The notes under the pieces were generated by a model that was not told where the DNA came from, searched no databases, and was given only the letters and a program-made list of their open reading frames with translations. Source: a virus. From it: DNA of 23,300 nucleotides. The stretch covers positions 1 to 23,300 of the IMG/VR virus record IMGVR_UViG_3300037336_000472, one strand, 5' to 3'. Below, one piece after another: positions 1 through 8,111 of the stretch; the stretch's first letter is position 1; each line of letters begins with the position of its first letter. The translations under genes and the position numbers were made by a program.

Positions 1-1
1 C

Positions 2-301
2 GCCCTTTGCATTTCTCACGCAAACGACGTTGTTCCAAACGAGCGCATGGTGGAGACAAGCGGGGGCTTGCTGTTGTCATTCTCGATTGGCGCAACTGCG
101 GGGCCGATCACGGCATCACTGTTTATGCGCGATGACCAACCGGGTGGCCTCTTTATCTTTATTGGCGCAATTCTATGCCTGTTGGGCTTGTTTGTGATCT
201 ATCGGCTACTGACCGAGAAACGCAAAAAACCGCTGAAAAAAGCACCGTATGTCCAAACGTCAGCGGCGTCGCACGCGGTATTTCCGCCTAACGCTGATTA
301 G
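2..301 (+). CDS. MFS transporter, C-terminal part (cut by window edge)
   Basis: An open frame enters from the left edge and ends at TAG 299-301; only about the last 99 residues are visible. Hydrophobic segments (LLLSFSIGATAGPITASLFM and LFIFIGAILCLLGLFVIYRL) form the last two membrane helices, followed by a basic cytoplasmic tail (EKRKKPLKK). The stretch ANDVVPNERMVETSGGLLL fits the conserved loop and helix of YcaD-like major facilitator transporters, which are inner-membrane permeases. The substrate cannot be told from this part. It is the only non-phage gene on the left and converges on the phage late operon, so it is most likely host flanking DNA. Its last 14 bases overlap the fragment ORF on the other strand. 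Confidence 0.7.
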   Translation, partial: ALCISHANDVVPNERMVETSGGLLLSFSIGATAGPITASLFMRDDQPGGLFIFIGAILCLLGLFVIYRLLTEKRKKPLKKAPYVQTSAASHAVFPPNAD

Positions 302-386
302 CCACAACGGCGAGTGCAGCAAACCGCTGAAACCAGCTGGCCGTGTTGCCATCACCAAGGTCGGTTTTGTCCCACATTGCGGGCAT
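288..386 (-). pseudogene. Possible truncated 5' end of the next phage late gene (32 codons)
   Basis: Directly after the stop of the DUF6441-like gene, the minus strand has an ATG at 386, preceded at a loose distance by a GGAGGGG motif. It encodes 32 residues beginning MPAMWDKTDLGDG and containing TASWFQRFAALA, then stops at TAG 290-288 inside the 3' end of the MFS gene. The composition looks coding and the position is that of the next late gene (lambda U/V region). I infer the start of a tail-module gene cut off at the phage/host junction. It could instead be a genuine tiny gene or chance. Confidence 0.4.
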
Positions 387-394
387 CAGCCAAG

Positions 395-1018
395 TTACCC
401 CTCCACCCAGTTCGCTACAATCAATCCCGGCACGCGGTCAACGGCCCGCTCTGCATCGCGCGCCAGATCAAGGCGTTTCGCCAGCTTCACCTGTGGCACC
501 AACAGAAATATCGGCACGGTCGCGACGCCACGCCCGGTCTTTGACTTTGACGCGACACCCAACCCACGGCTGTTTAGTCGCCCTTCAGCCACCAACAAAC
601 TCGGGCCCCGCCTGCGATAGATAAACAGCAACTTCAGACCTTGCTTGCGTTCCCATTCACCCGGAGTGATCCGGCCACCACGGGCTGACTTGCCCGCAGC
701 CGCTGTCGGGATCGCCAGCCAAAACCCATTCTTGGACCGGATCAACGGCCCGGTGTCATGCGCGCGGAGGATCACCGGCGCTTGCGACCACACCAAGGCG
801 GCCGCACTTAGGCTGTCACCAGATTTTGGGTAAGTTTGGCTTCTTATCGAGTTTGCAAGCCGCCGCCCAAGCCCGGCACTGGTGATCTGAGCGCGCCAAG
901 CGGTCTTCAGCCCTGTACCCGCCTCGCGCATGGCGGTTGAGACAGCTTTTTCGCCTGCTTTGATCTCGGCGGCCATCGCCGCGATCAGATCAGGCGCAAG
1001 ATCGAGTTTGATCCTCAT
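395..1018 (-). CDS. Phage protein, DUF6441-like (head-tail or tail-completion position)
   Basis: 207 residues. The start ATG overlaps the stop of the upstream joining-protein gene by ATGA, so translation is probably coupled. The N-terminus (KLDLAPDLIAAMAAEIKAGEKAVSTAMREAGTGLK) is helical, followed by a W- and R-rich middle part. I recall similar proteins in Rhodobacterales prophages as DUF6441, but cannot confirm this here. Its place right after the gpFII-like gene and its size match lambda gpZ, which completes the tail for joining, so a role at the head-tail interface or in tail completion is inferred from position. It is the last full-length phage gene on this side. No catalytic motif is visible. 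Confidence 0.6.
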   Translation of the reverse strand: MRIKLDLAPDLIAAMAAEIKAGEKAVSTAMREAGTGLKTAWRAQITSAGLGRRLANSIRSQTYPKSGDSLSAAALVWSQAPVILRAHDTGPLIRSKNGFWLAIPTAAAGKSARGGRITPGEWERKQGLKLLFIYRRRGPSLLVAEGRLNSRGLGVASKSKTGRGVATVPIFLLVPQVKLAKRLDLARDAERAVDRVPGLIVANWVEG

Positions 1019-1326
1019 GCTGGGGCCGCCTCAATGGTCCAAATCAGCCGGTCGCGGTCGCGCACAGGCTTGCCTTGAATTAGAAACGTCTCATCGCCGA
1101 TCTGGATTTGCTCTTGCGAGCGGGGATTGGGCAGCTCTCGCACGCGCACATCAAAGCGGAAGGTCTCGGACCAGAGCCTTGCCGCCCCAAACTCCGTGAT
1201 GCTGTCTGCACTGCGCGTAATGATGCGGAGCTTGGTGAATTGTCCCTCGCAATCACGATACCAAGCTTCCTGGGCAAGGTTTGGGTCCGCAAAAAGCAGA
1301 TCCAAGGCCATTGCAAATGCGTGCAT
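1015..1326 (-). CDS. Head-tail joining protein (gpFII-like)
   Basis: 103 residues, starting at ATG 1326, eleven bases after the capsid gene stop, with a weak AAGG upstream. The C-terminal half is beta-rich (SETFRFDVRVRELPNP, IQIGDETFLIQGKPVRDRDRLIWTIEA), as in small head-completion proteins of the gpFII/Phage_attach type, which bind the portal vertex and form the tail attachment site. Position after the major capsid gene and before the gpZ-position gene follows lambda order. A later in-frame Met (MALDLLF) is an alternative start. Function is assigned from size, fold pattern and synteny; no diagnostic residue is available. Confidence 0.6.
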   Translation of the reverse strand: MHAFAMALDLLFADPNLAQEAWYRDCEGQFTKLRIITRSADSITEFGAARLWSETFRFDVRVRELPNPRSQEQIQIGDETFLIQGKPVRDRDRLIWTIEAAPA

Positions 1327-1337
1327 GTCAAACGGCC

Positions 1338-2360
1338 TTAAGTCGAACTCGTCAGTCGTATTGCCATGCGCGGCCGCTTGTTGACCGGCAGGATCGAGCT
1401 TTCCGTCATCAGATCAATCCAGCGGCCTTTTTCATCGAGATGCTGGCGGGCATAGAGGGGCAGACCGATGGTATTGGCGGCTTCCAGCAGATTGGCCGGC
1501 CCGCCATAGGTGGTGAAGGTGTCAAACGTGCCCAAGGGAAAGGCAATCCCGTCCCCCGCTGGGATCAACCGTTCTGCCGTCCCATTCGAGAGGGTGACAG
1601 AGCCGTTATATTCCTCAAACAGAACGCCCGCGAAAGGAAACGCGCGGCGCATGTCTTCGCGTAAGGGCTGCCCGCCCGTTGCGGAGAAGAACTTATAGGC
1701 TTCTTCGGTTTTGGGATGGCTGATCAGCTTGTCAAAGAACTCAGAGCTGACCAGCGCATGCGCGGTGGTCATGGTCTCGCCCAAAAGGTTGTCCTCAATC
1801 GCGCGCAACACAGAGCGGACCTTGCCTTGGATATTGGTGCCCGCAGTACCAAAGACAAAGTCGATGGCGAGTTGCTCAAGGCCAAACTCGGAGAAGTAAT
1901 TGTAAAGCGTGGTGCCCGCGCCATCTTTCACAATGCCGCGCAGCGCATTCATCTCCATATATTCGCGGGTCTGGGCATGCTTGCGCCGCATCAGCTGCAG
2001 CTTGCGGTTCATCACCTCAACCAGCGGGTCGGCTGCGTCCGAGACGCCGAGTGCGGGCTGGCCCTGAATATCCGAGGGCAGGATCACATCATCATGCGGG
2101 ATCCAAGGCAGCGCGAATGAGCGCATGGAGCGGGCTTCACGATTGCCGACGGTGGCGGGGGCACCGAGGGGGACCGAGGGCAGGAGGCTCAACACGCCTT
2201 GATGCTGTTCGATCACGATGGCGCGTTGCGAGACACCCTCAAAGCGAAAGAGGCCGATCTGGCCGAGCCGGGTGTAAAGATTGGGCAGGATATTGATCGC
2301 CTGCGTCATCTCGGCGAGCGAATAGCCGCCCGCGTCAAATGGGTTACGGGTGAGGGTCAT
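1338..2360 (-). CDS. Major capsid protein, lambda gpE family
   Basis: 340 residues from ATG 2360, which has GGAG six bases upstream; an in-frame TTG twelve bases earlier is less likely. The start NPFDAGGYSLAEMTQAINILPNLYTRLGQIGLF and the segment WIPHDDVILPSDIQG are typical of the gpE-type capsid family, and the length matches lambda gpE (341 residues). The protein builds the icosahedral shell around the scaffold. The decoration-protein gene lies immediately upstream and the joining protein downstream. An internal stretch LTSNG-like (GSVTLSNGTAERLIPAGDG) corresponds to the region that carries surface loops in this family. Nothing suggests a frameshift or truncation. Confidence 0.88.
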   Translation of the reverse strand: MTLTRNPFDAGGYSLAEMTQAINILPNLYTRLGQIGLFRFEGVSQRAIVIEQHQGVLSLLPSVPLGAPATVGNREARSMRSFALPWIPHDDVILPSDIQGQPALGVSDAADPLVEVMNRKLQLMRRKHAQTREYMEMNALRGIVKDGAGTTLYNYFSEFGLEQLAIDFVFGTAGTNIQGKVRSVLRAIEDNLLGETMTTAHALVSSEFFDKLISHPKTEEAYKFFSATGGQPLREDMRRAFPFAGVLFEEYNGSVTLSNGTAERLIPAGDGIAFPLGTFDTFTTYGGPANLLEAANTIGLPLYARQHLDEKGRWIDLMTESSILPVNKRPRMAIRLTSST

Positions 2361-2419
2361 GGGAAACTCCAAGGGAATGAGGGGTCAGAAGGGATGGACG
2401 TGCGGGGCGTGCAACTGGA

Positions 2420-2800
2420 TCAAGCGGTATCGCGTGGAATGATGCCAAGGGCTGCGAGTTGACCGTGCTTGGTCGCGGTTTTGGCGGCATCATCGACGGT
2501 GGTGTCAAAGACGAGGGCGGCTTTGGAGACGATGGCGGGGCCGCGCGCGATGATAAGGCCGGTGCCATCAGCGCCAGAGGCATCGACCGGGTAGAGCAGC
2601 ATGGCGGCAGCTGTCTGCGCGCCATCCGTACCGCCGGAGGTGGCCAGCTTGTATTTACCACTCGCGGTGATGCGGCCCAGCACAGCACCCACGGGATAGG
2701 TGGTTCCTGCCAACAGAGTGACGGTCTCGCGGGTATAATTTGGGTTCAGCTCATATTTGAGGATATCGCCTAGGCTGGGCGGTTGGGTCAGGACAGTCAT
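2420..2800 (-). CDS. Head decoration protein, lambda gpD-like
   Basis: 126 residues, ATG at 2800 with AAGGA eight bases upstream. The opening LGDILKYELNPNYTRETVTLLAGTTYPVGAVLGRI and the following short beta-strand pattern are typical of the HDPD/gpD family, trimers that cap and stabilise the expanded capsid. The length is close to lambda gpD (110 residues). It lies between the protease/scaffold and the capsid gene, as in lambda. Its ribosome-binding context (AAGGATCC then ATG) is nearly the same as that before the internal scaffold start of the upstream gene, which supports that nested start. Confidence 0.82.
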   Translation of the reverse strand: MTVLTQPPSLGDILKYELNPNYTRETVTLLAGTTYPVGAVLGRITASGKYKLATSGGTDGAQTAAAMLLYPVDASGADGTGLIIARGPAIVSKAALVFDTTVDDAAKTATKHGQLAALGIIPRDTA

Positions 2801-2901
2801 GTCGGGGATCCTTCTGGGGATGGAGGCATAAGCAATCCGCCGCCTGGGAGGGAAGGCGGAGTTTTAACATGGTCGTGGCAGTATGGCGGCTGTGGAACCG
2901 C

Positions 2902-3360
2902 TCAGCGTTTTGCCCCGGAGGCAGCGGCGCGTTTGGCTGCGGCAACAATAGGGCTTTCACTGTTCGAAGAAACCACCGGGGCTGGGGTGATTGCCACCAC
3001 ATCCCGCGCATCGGCTGCGGCCGCCGCGTGCTCCAACACTGAACGGCGCAGCGCCGCAGGCGTGGTGCCCTCCCTCAGGGCTTTTGCTGCATCAATAGTA
3101 ACGCCAAGCCGTCCCGCTTGCGCTGCAATCTCGGTGATCTCTGCCGCTTCAAGGCGAAGCTGGGCGGAAAGTTCGGCCCGCAGGGATGTCTGAAGGGCGG
3201 AGGTGGTGTCAGTCTTTGAAGGTCCCGGTGCCAGCGCAGATGCAGCGGCAGGTGGCACTTCGGGATCTGTGCCGCCATTTGCGGCAATATCACTCTGCGA
3301 TTGGCTATCTTGAGCTTCATCGGTGACGGGTTCAGTCTGTGGCAAGGTGTCGTTGTGCAT
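2902..3360 (-). CDS. Nested in-frame scaffold protein (lambda Nu3-like), internal start
   Basis: The protease gene has an internal ATG at 3360 (codon 324, MHNDTLPQ) preceded by AAAGGATCC, AAGGA being seven bases from the ATG. This nearly copies the ribosome-binding site of the following decoration gene. Starting here gives a 152-residue acidic, Ala-rich helical protein made of the scaffold-like tail only. Lambda makes its scaffold Nu3 in the same way, from an in-frame start inside gene C. The site and layout are seen in the sequence; its use is inferred. Confidence 0.6.
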   Translation of the reverse strand: MHNDTLPQTEPVTDEAQDSQSQSDIAANGGTDPEVPPAAASALAPGPSKTDTTSALQTSLRAELSAQLRLEAAEITEIAAQAGRLGVTIDAAKALREGTTPAALRRSVLEHAAAAADARDVVAITPAPVVSSNSESPIVAAAKRAAASGAKR

Positions 3361-4329
3361 GAGAGGATCCTTTCGGGATTGAATTTGGGCCGTGGTGGCC
3401 ACGCGGGATGGGAGGGTTGCGCGGATCGGAGACAAGCTTTGCCGAAAACTGGCAAACCCACGCGCAAGATCGATGACTTCGTCGGCAAGACCCGCCGTCA
3501 CAGCCTCGGTCCCGCGAAAGCTGGCGGCCTCGGTGGCGAGTGCGGCCTCTTGGCTAAGCCGCGCGCCGCGTCCCGTTGCCACCGTTTCCGCAAAGAGAAA
3601 CCGCAGCACATCAATTTCGCGCTGAATGTCGTCTTGGATATCAGCGGGCAGGGGCGTGTAGGGATTGGCATCGACCTTGTGCGATCCTGCGTGGATCAGC
3701 GTGACGCGCACCCCGTCTTGATCCAGCTGCCCGCTGAGATCGGCGTGCATCACCACGACCCCGATGCTGCCCACCGCCCCGGTGCGGGGCAGCAAGATGC
3801 GGTCGGCTTGGCTGGCCAGCGCATAACCGGCCGAGAAGGCGTGTTCTGCCACAAAAGCCCAGACCGGTTTGCTGGCGCGAACCGCACGAATACGATCTGC
3901 GAGGTCAAAAACACCCGCAACCTCGCCGCCAAAGCTGTCAATTTCCAATGCAAGCCCGCGCACGGACGGGTCGCTTGCTGCCGCCTCGATCTGGGCAGCG
4001 ATCCCCTCATAGCTGGTCTGGCCCGAGGACTGTCCGATCCAGCCCCCACGATGGATTAGCACGCCAGAAATTTCAATCACAGCGATGCCATCCACCACCG
4101 CGTAGGGGGCCTCACCATGCTGGCGGTAATCGTCCAGCATCACACCTGCCAAAATGCTGGCACGCGCTGTTGGCGGATGGGCGCTTTGCAACGCGAGGCC
4201 CTGATAAGTTGTCTCAACCTGCCGCCCAAGGATACGTGGCCCAAGGCCGGAGAGAAACGCCATGGCTTTGGATGGCTCAACCAGCAGCGGCGTGTTGAAG
4301 GCGCGCGCGGCAATGCGGGCATGCAGCAT
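2902..4329 (-). CDS. S49-family prohead protease with scaffold tail (lambda gpC-like)
   Basis: 475 residues. Residues about 80-290 form an SppA/S49 serine protease: DSFGGEV (131-137) for the oxyanion region, nucleophile Ser166 in AFSAGYA, and Lys218 in AGSHKVDANPYTP as the general base of the Ser-Lys dyad. In lambda-type phages this enzyme acts inside the prohead on scaffold and portal. The C-terminal third (from about residue 320) is Ala/Gln/Glu-rich and scaffold-like (LRAELSAQLRLEAAEITEIAAQAGRLG). The start ATG at 4329 shares one base with the portal stop (TGATG). A 101-bp gap with no gene follows before the decoration gene; it contains only a GC-rich inverted repeat. Confidence 0.88.
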   Translation of the reverse strand: MLHARIAARAFNTPLLVEPSKAMAFLSGLGPRILGRQVETTYQGLALQSAHPPTARASILAGVMLDDYRQHGEAPYAVVDGIAVIEISGVLIHRGGWIGQSSGQTSYEGIAAQIEAAASDPSVRGLALEIDSFGGEVAGVFDLADRIRAVRASKPVWAFVAEHAFSAGYALASQADRILLPRTGAVGSIGVVVMHADLSGQLDQDGVRVTLIHAGSHKVDANPYTPLPADIQDDIQREIDVLRFLFAETVATGRGARLSQEAALATEAASFRGTEAVTAGLADEVIDLARGFASFRQSLSPIRATLPSRVATTAQIQSRKDPLMHNDTLPQTEPVTDEAQDSQSQSDIAANGGTDPEVPPAAASALAPGPSKTDTTSALQTSLRAELSAQLRLEAAEITEIAAQAGRLGVTIDAAKALREGTTPAALRRSVLEHAAAAADARDVVAITPAPVVSSNSESPIVAAAKRAAASGAKR

Positions 4330-5843
4330 CAGGTCTGGTCCTCAGGCTTGCGCGAAGGGTCTTGCGCGTCATCGGTTTCATCTGTTGGATCGCTGTCGTC
4401 GTTTTCGTCTCCATTTTCATCCGGGCCCGGCAAAGCCTGCACACCTTGCGCGGGCGATCCGGGGCGGCGGAAGTCGAGGCCGAGCAATCGCTCGCGGCTG
4501 CGTTCGGCGGCGATTTCGCGGTCGACCTGTTCTGCGTCATAGCCGCGCTCGGCAATGGCTTGCGTGCGGGATTTGAGCCCCGCCTCGATCTGGGCGATTT
4601 CGGCATTGGCGTCCTTCAAAGGATCGACCCAGTCCCATTTGGTCGGCAGCCAGTTGGCCGCAAGGAACTGCGACCGGTTGGCCTCATAGCCGGGCAGAAC
4701 CAATGCGCCCGATAGCACGGCAGCGTCCATCCAGCGCGCATAGACAGGACGGCAAAGTTGAAAGACCATCACCGAGTGCTGCCAGGCCGAAACGCGACGC
4801 CGAAATTCGATAAGTGCAAGTCGCGAGTTCGAAAAGTTGCCTTTCACCATGTCATTGGTCAGATAAGGATAAGGAATGCCCAGCGCTGAGGCGACCTGTA
4901 GCAGCGTGCGGTATTGGAACGGCTCATAGGTCGCCCCTGAATCCGCAGGCTGGCCCACGGTCACATCCTCGCCCGGATCCAGCCGCACGACCTGGCCGGG
5001 GCTGATCTCAAAGCCGCCCAGCAAATCGTCATCCTCGGACGGCAGCAGGGGGTTTTCCGGGGCAGGGGAAGTGACAAACATCGCATACATTGCCGCCACC
5101 TTTTTGCGGTCCAGCTCGGCATCGTCGTATTGATCAAGCAAAAACAGCTTCACGACGGCGGGTGCCAGCTTTGAAACCCCGCGCAGTTGACCCGCTTCAA
5201 CGGGGTCGATCACATGGATGACCTCAGAGGCGGGCACGCGTACAATCTCCCCTGCCAACCCCGGATCGGTGCTGTCGCCGGGGTGCCGCCGAAGGAAGTG
5301 ATAGGCCACACGGCGTCCGACCCGGTCGAACTCAATCCCCTGACGGATAGCATTACCGTTACCAGCCATTCCCGTTTGGTGCAGCGGCAACATCTCGGCT
5401 GGCAGCATCTGAAGCTGCAAGGGCACCGACAATCCGTCACCTGCACGTCTAGGGCGAATCCGAAAGAAAACCTCACCGGCCAGAAACACTTCGCGCGCGG
5501 CTCGCCGCTGCAGCCCGTAGAAATCTGTCAGACCTTCGCTGTCTGCTTCATCTGTCCAAGCCAGCCAAAGGCGTTGCAGCTCTTCCTTGCGCGCCGCGTC
5601 TGCAATTTGCGAGATCGGTTTGATCCCGTCGCCCACAGTATTGGCAGCCCAGCTTTCAACAGCATTGGCCGCGTAGCCATTGTTGCGCACCAACCAGCGG
5701 GCGCGGGCGGTGATATCAGGCCCAGACGCCGCTATCAGCGCATTCACATGCGCGCGCGTCGCCTGAAACCCACGTAGACGGCGATGGTGCTGGCCAGCAT
5801 CAAAGCCACCGACAAAGGCGCCGAGGCGCTGCCGCCAGTTCAT
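4329..5843 (-). CDS. Portal protein, lambda gpB family
   Basis: 504 residues from ATG 5843, which overlaps the gpW-like stop by one base (TGATG); a GTG three bases earlier is possible. Family features in order: an N-terminal region ending in ARWLVRNNGYAANAVESWAANTVGDGIKP, then RAAREVFLAGEVFFRIRPR, DRVGRRVAYHFLRRHPGD, IHVIDPVEAGQLRGVSKLAPAVVKLFLLDQYDDAELDRKK, and YPYLTNDMVKGNFSNSRLALIEFRRRV. These are typical of the lambda-type portal, the dodecameric ring at one capsid vertex through which DNA is packaged. The C-terminus is acidic (ENGDENDDSDPTDETDDAQDPS). Length is close to lambda gpB (533 residues). No disruption is seen. Confidence 0.92.
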   Translation of the reverse strand: MNWRQRLGAFVGGFDAGQHHRRLRGFQATRAHVNALIAASGPDITARARWLVRNNGYAANAVESWAANTVGDGIKPISQIADAARKEELQRLWLAWTDEADSEGLTDFYGLQRRAAREVFLAGEVFFRIRPRRAGDGLSVPLQLQMLPAEMLPLHQTGMAGNGNAIRQGIEFDRVGRRVAYHFLRRHPGDSTDPGLAGEIVRVPASEVIHVIDPVEAGQLRGVSKLAPAVVKLFLLDQYDDAELDRKKVAAMYAMFVTSPAPENPLLPSEDDDLLGGFEISPGQVVRLDPGEDVTVGQPADSGATYEPFQYRTLLQVASALGIPYPYLTNDMVKGNFSNSRLALIEFRRRVSAWQHSVMVFQLCRPVYARWMDAAVLSGALVLPGYEANRSQFLAANWLPTKWDWVDPLKDANAEIAQIEAGLKSRTQAIAERGYDAEQVDREIAAERSRERLLGLDFRRPGSPAQGVQALPGPDENGDENDDSDPTDETDDAQDPSRKPEDQT

Positions 5844-6052
5844 CACAGGTCCTTTACGGCATGGGGGCGAGAGATCCGCCCGGCGCCGCGCTCGGCCTTT
5901 ACGATGCGCCGTTCGATGTCGAAGATGGCGGCCGCTAATTCAGCATCCGTGCCATAGGTCAGGGTCTTGCCATCATAGCTCACAGAGCGTGTGCCGCTAT
6001 ACCGCGCTGCCAGCAGCGCGCTGTGGCGGGATTTGAGATCATCGAGGGTCAT
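5843..6052 (-). CDS. gpW-like head-tail connector
   Basis: 69 residues, about the size of lambda gpW (68 residues). The pattern LDDLKSRHSALLAARYSGTRSVSYDGKTLTYGTDAELAAAIFDIERRI matches gpW: two helices around a short beta hairpin (VSYDGKTLTYG). gpW plugs the portal after packaging and makes the platform for gpFII and the tail. It sits between the large terminase and the portal exactly as in lambda, ten bases after the terminase stop, and its stop overlaps the portal ATG. Confidence 0.8.
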   Translation of the reverse strand: MTLDDLKSRHSALLAARYSGTRSVSYDGKTLTYGTDAELAAAIFDIERRIVKAERGAGRISRPHAVKDL

Positions 6053-6062
6053 TGCGTACTCG

Positions 6063-8111
6063 CTATTCCATGTATTTGGGCGTGCTTACCCGCCAGCCCC
6101 GCTTGCGCGGAGCGGCGATCCGCCCGGCTTGAGGCTCGGACGGTGTGTCAGTGTCGGCTTTGGTGGCAGCCGTGAGGGTCTCTACCCCCGCTTGTTTTTC
6201 GAGTTGCCGCCACATCCGTTCATCGAAGCGGTCGGCCCCGAGGATCCAGGCGGCCGCGCGGGCATAGACCCGGGTGTCCAGCGCCTCGTTACGCTCGCGC
6301 ATCTTTTGCCATTCCTGGCGCGCGTAGCCCCGCTTGTTGCGGATTGTGACGAGCTGCTCGGCCACCAGCTGCTTTAGCCATTCACTGTCAGCCCAGTCCG
6401 GCAGGTGTATCGTGCCCGCTGGATTTGACACGCCACTGGCGCGGTCTTCATCGCTCGGCCGCTCCAGCCGGAGATAGCGATAGGTCTCCGCCTTGAAGGT
6501 CGCCGTGGCCACTGTCCAGAGACGCGCGCCCCGCTTGAGCTTTCGTCCGTTTACTGTCGCATCAACGAAGGTCGGCCCTGAGACTGGCGTTGTGCGGTTG
6601 AAGCCTTCCATGCCTTTGACGGGGGCCACCTGTGCGATGCCTTGGGTGCGGGCCCAAGCGTAGACGGCTGCCGTTTCATACCCTGTGTCTATGGCCAACT
6701 TCGCCAGTGGCATGACTGCGCCGTGTTCATGAACCCATGTCTGGCCAAGAAGGGCCGTCAGCTTGTGCCAGCAGGCAGGATCATCCGGCCCGCCAGAGAT
6801 CACGACGTGATCGACAAGCCAACTTTCTAGGCCACGGCCCCAGGCCCAGACATCAACCTCGATGCGGTCCTTCTGCACGTCCGCCCCTGCGGTCAGGAAC
6901 AGGCCGCGTGCAGGGATTTGTGCCACGAACGTCTCGCGGCGATCAGCAAGGCGCTGCCATTCTGGCGCATCACCAGACTCGACCCATGTCTCGCCCAGCA
7001 GGGTGTTGCGCGCGGCGCGAAGCATCTCTTCCGAGCCTTGGGCCGCTAGCCATTCGCGCGCGATCTGCTGCCAGCTCTTCCAGCCCAAAGGCGAATAGAG
7101 CGCGGAGATATGGAAGCCGATGGAGTGCGGATCAGCCGACACAGCCGTCGCGCGCCATTCGCCTCGCTCCAACATCTGCGTCTTGTGGTGCTCGGCGATG
7201 GGCTTCTCACAACCCTCGCAATGATAGGCGGCGGTGTCGGGGCGTCCCTTGTCCCAGCGCAGGCGTTCAAACTGCAGCCACTGCATCGCGCCGCAATGCG
7301 GGCAGGGCACGAAATACCTGCGCTGGTCTGATGCCTCGTATTCCCGCTCGATCCGGCTGATGCCCCGGATTGTCGGGGTCGAGACCATGAACACCTTGCG
7401 CCGGTGCGAGAAGGTCGTGGTCCGGGCTTCGGCCAGCGTGACCGGATCGCCTTCCTCATCGGCAGAGGCTGGATAGGCGTCAACCTCGTCCAGAAAGATA
7501 TAGCGCGCGGGCATCGACCGCAGGCCGGTGGCAGAGTTGGCCCCGGTCAGCACCAGAATACCACCTTGGAATTCCTTCGACAGCATCGAGTTTCCCGCGT
7601 CGCGTGACCGGGCCGGATTGACCAGCGCACGCAGCACCGGGCTTTCCGAGATCAAGGGGTCCAATCGCCCGCGCGAGGTGCGTTTTGCCATCTCCACCGT
7701 CGGCAGCACCGCCAGCATCGGGCCCGGCGCGTGGTGGATCACGAAGCCGATCCAGTTGTTGCCAGCCTCCGTCGCGCCAACCTGCGCTGCTTTCATGAAC
7801 GAGATGCGCTGCGCCGGGTGGCGCGGCGACAGGGCATCCATGATTTCGCGCAAATAGGGCGCTCGCGCGGTGCGATATCGCCCCGGTTCAGCCGCGCCGC
7901 GCGACGAAAGCCAACGATGCGCATCCGCCCATTCCGACACCGTCAGGTCCGGATCGGGCCGCATGCCTTTGCGCCAGCTGCGCAAGATGTCTTCGGCCCC
8001 GTCAAACCCAAGGTCGAGATCGTCCGTCAGATCGTCGCTGGTCAGATCATCTTTGTCATCATCCAAGCGAGACCCGGAGATCGGCGAGGGCGTCGAGGTG
8101 CTGTCTGACAT
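6063..8111 (-). CDS. terL: Terminase large subunit, gpA family
   Basis: 682 residues; ATG 8111 has GGAAG five bases upstream. The N-terminal ATPase shows a Walker-A-like segment MKAAQVGATEAGNNW (about 106-120) and Walker B RYIFLDEVDAYP (203-214). A zinc-ribbon-like pair follows (C270xxC273 and C298xxC301). The nuclease domain begins near LTAGADVQKDRIEVDVWAWG, with Asp411 in the usual place of the first catalytic acid. The enzyme cuts the concatemer and drives DNA into the prohead. Length fits the gpA/GpA-type family (lambda gpA is 641 residues). The first 53 bases overlap the small terminase gene. Confidence 0.93.
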   Translation of the reverse strand: MSDSTSTPSPISGSRLDDDKDDLTSDDLTDDLDLGFDGAEDILRSWRKGMRPDPDLTVSEWADAHRWLSSRGAAEPGRYRTARAPYLREIMDALSPRHPAQRISFMKAAQVGATEAGNNWIGFVIHHAPGPMLAVLPTVEMAKRTSRGRLDPLISESPVLRALVNPARSRDAGNSMLSKEFQGGILVLTGANSATGLRSMPARYIFLDEVDAYPASADEEGDPVTLAEARTTTFSHRRKVFMVSTPTIRGISRIEREYEASDQRRYFVPCPHCGAMQWLQFERLRWDKGRPDTAAYHCEGCEKPIAEHHKTQMLERGEWRATAVSADPHSIGFHISALYSPLGWKSWQQIAREWLAAQGSEEMLRAARNTLLGETWVESGDAPEWQRLADRRETFVAQIPARGLFLTAGADVQKDRIEVDVWAWGRGLESWLVDHVVISGGPDDPACWHKLTALLGQTWVHEHGAVMPLAKLAIDTGYETAAVYAWARTQGIAQVAPVKGMEGFNRTTPVSGPTFVDATVNGRKLKRGARLWTVATATFKAETYRYLRLERPSDEDRASGVSNPAGTIHLPDWADSEWLKQLVAEQLVTIRNKRGYARQEWQKMRERNEALDTRVYARAAAWILGADRFDERMWRQLEKQAGVETLTAATKADTDTPSEPQAGRIAAPRKRGWRVSTPKYME

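Noticed and set aside
2801-2901. Inverted repeat CCGCC...GGCGG between protease and decoration genes as terminator
   Set aside because: No T-run follows on either strand, and the genes clearly belong to one late transcript.
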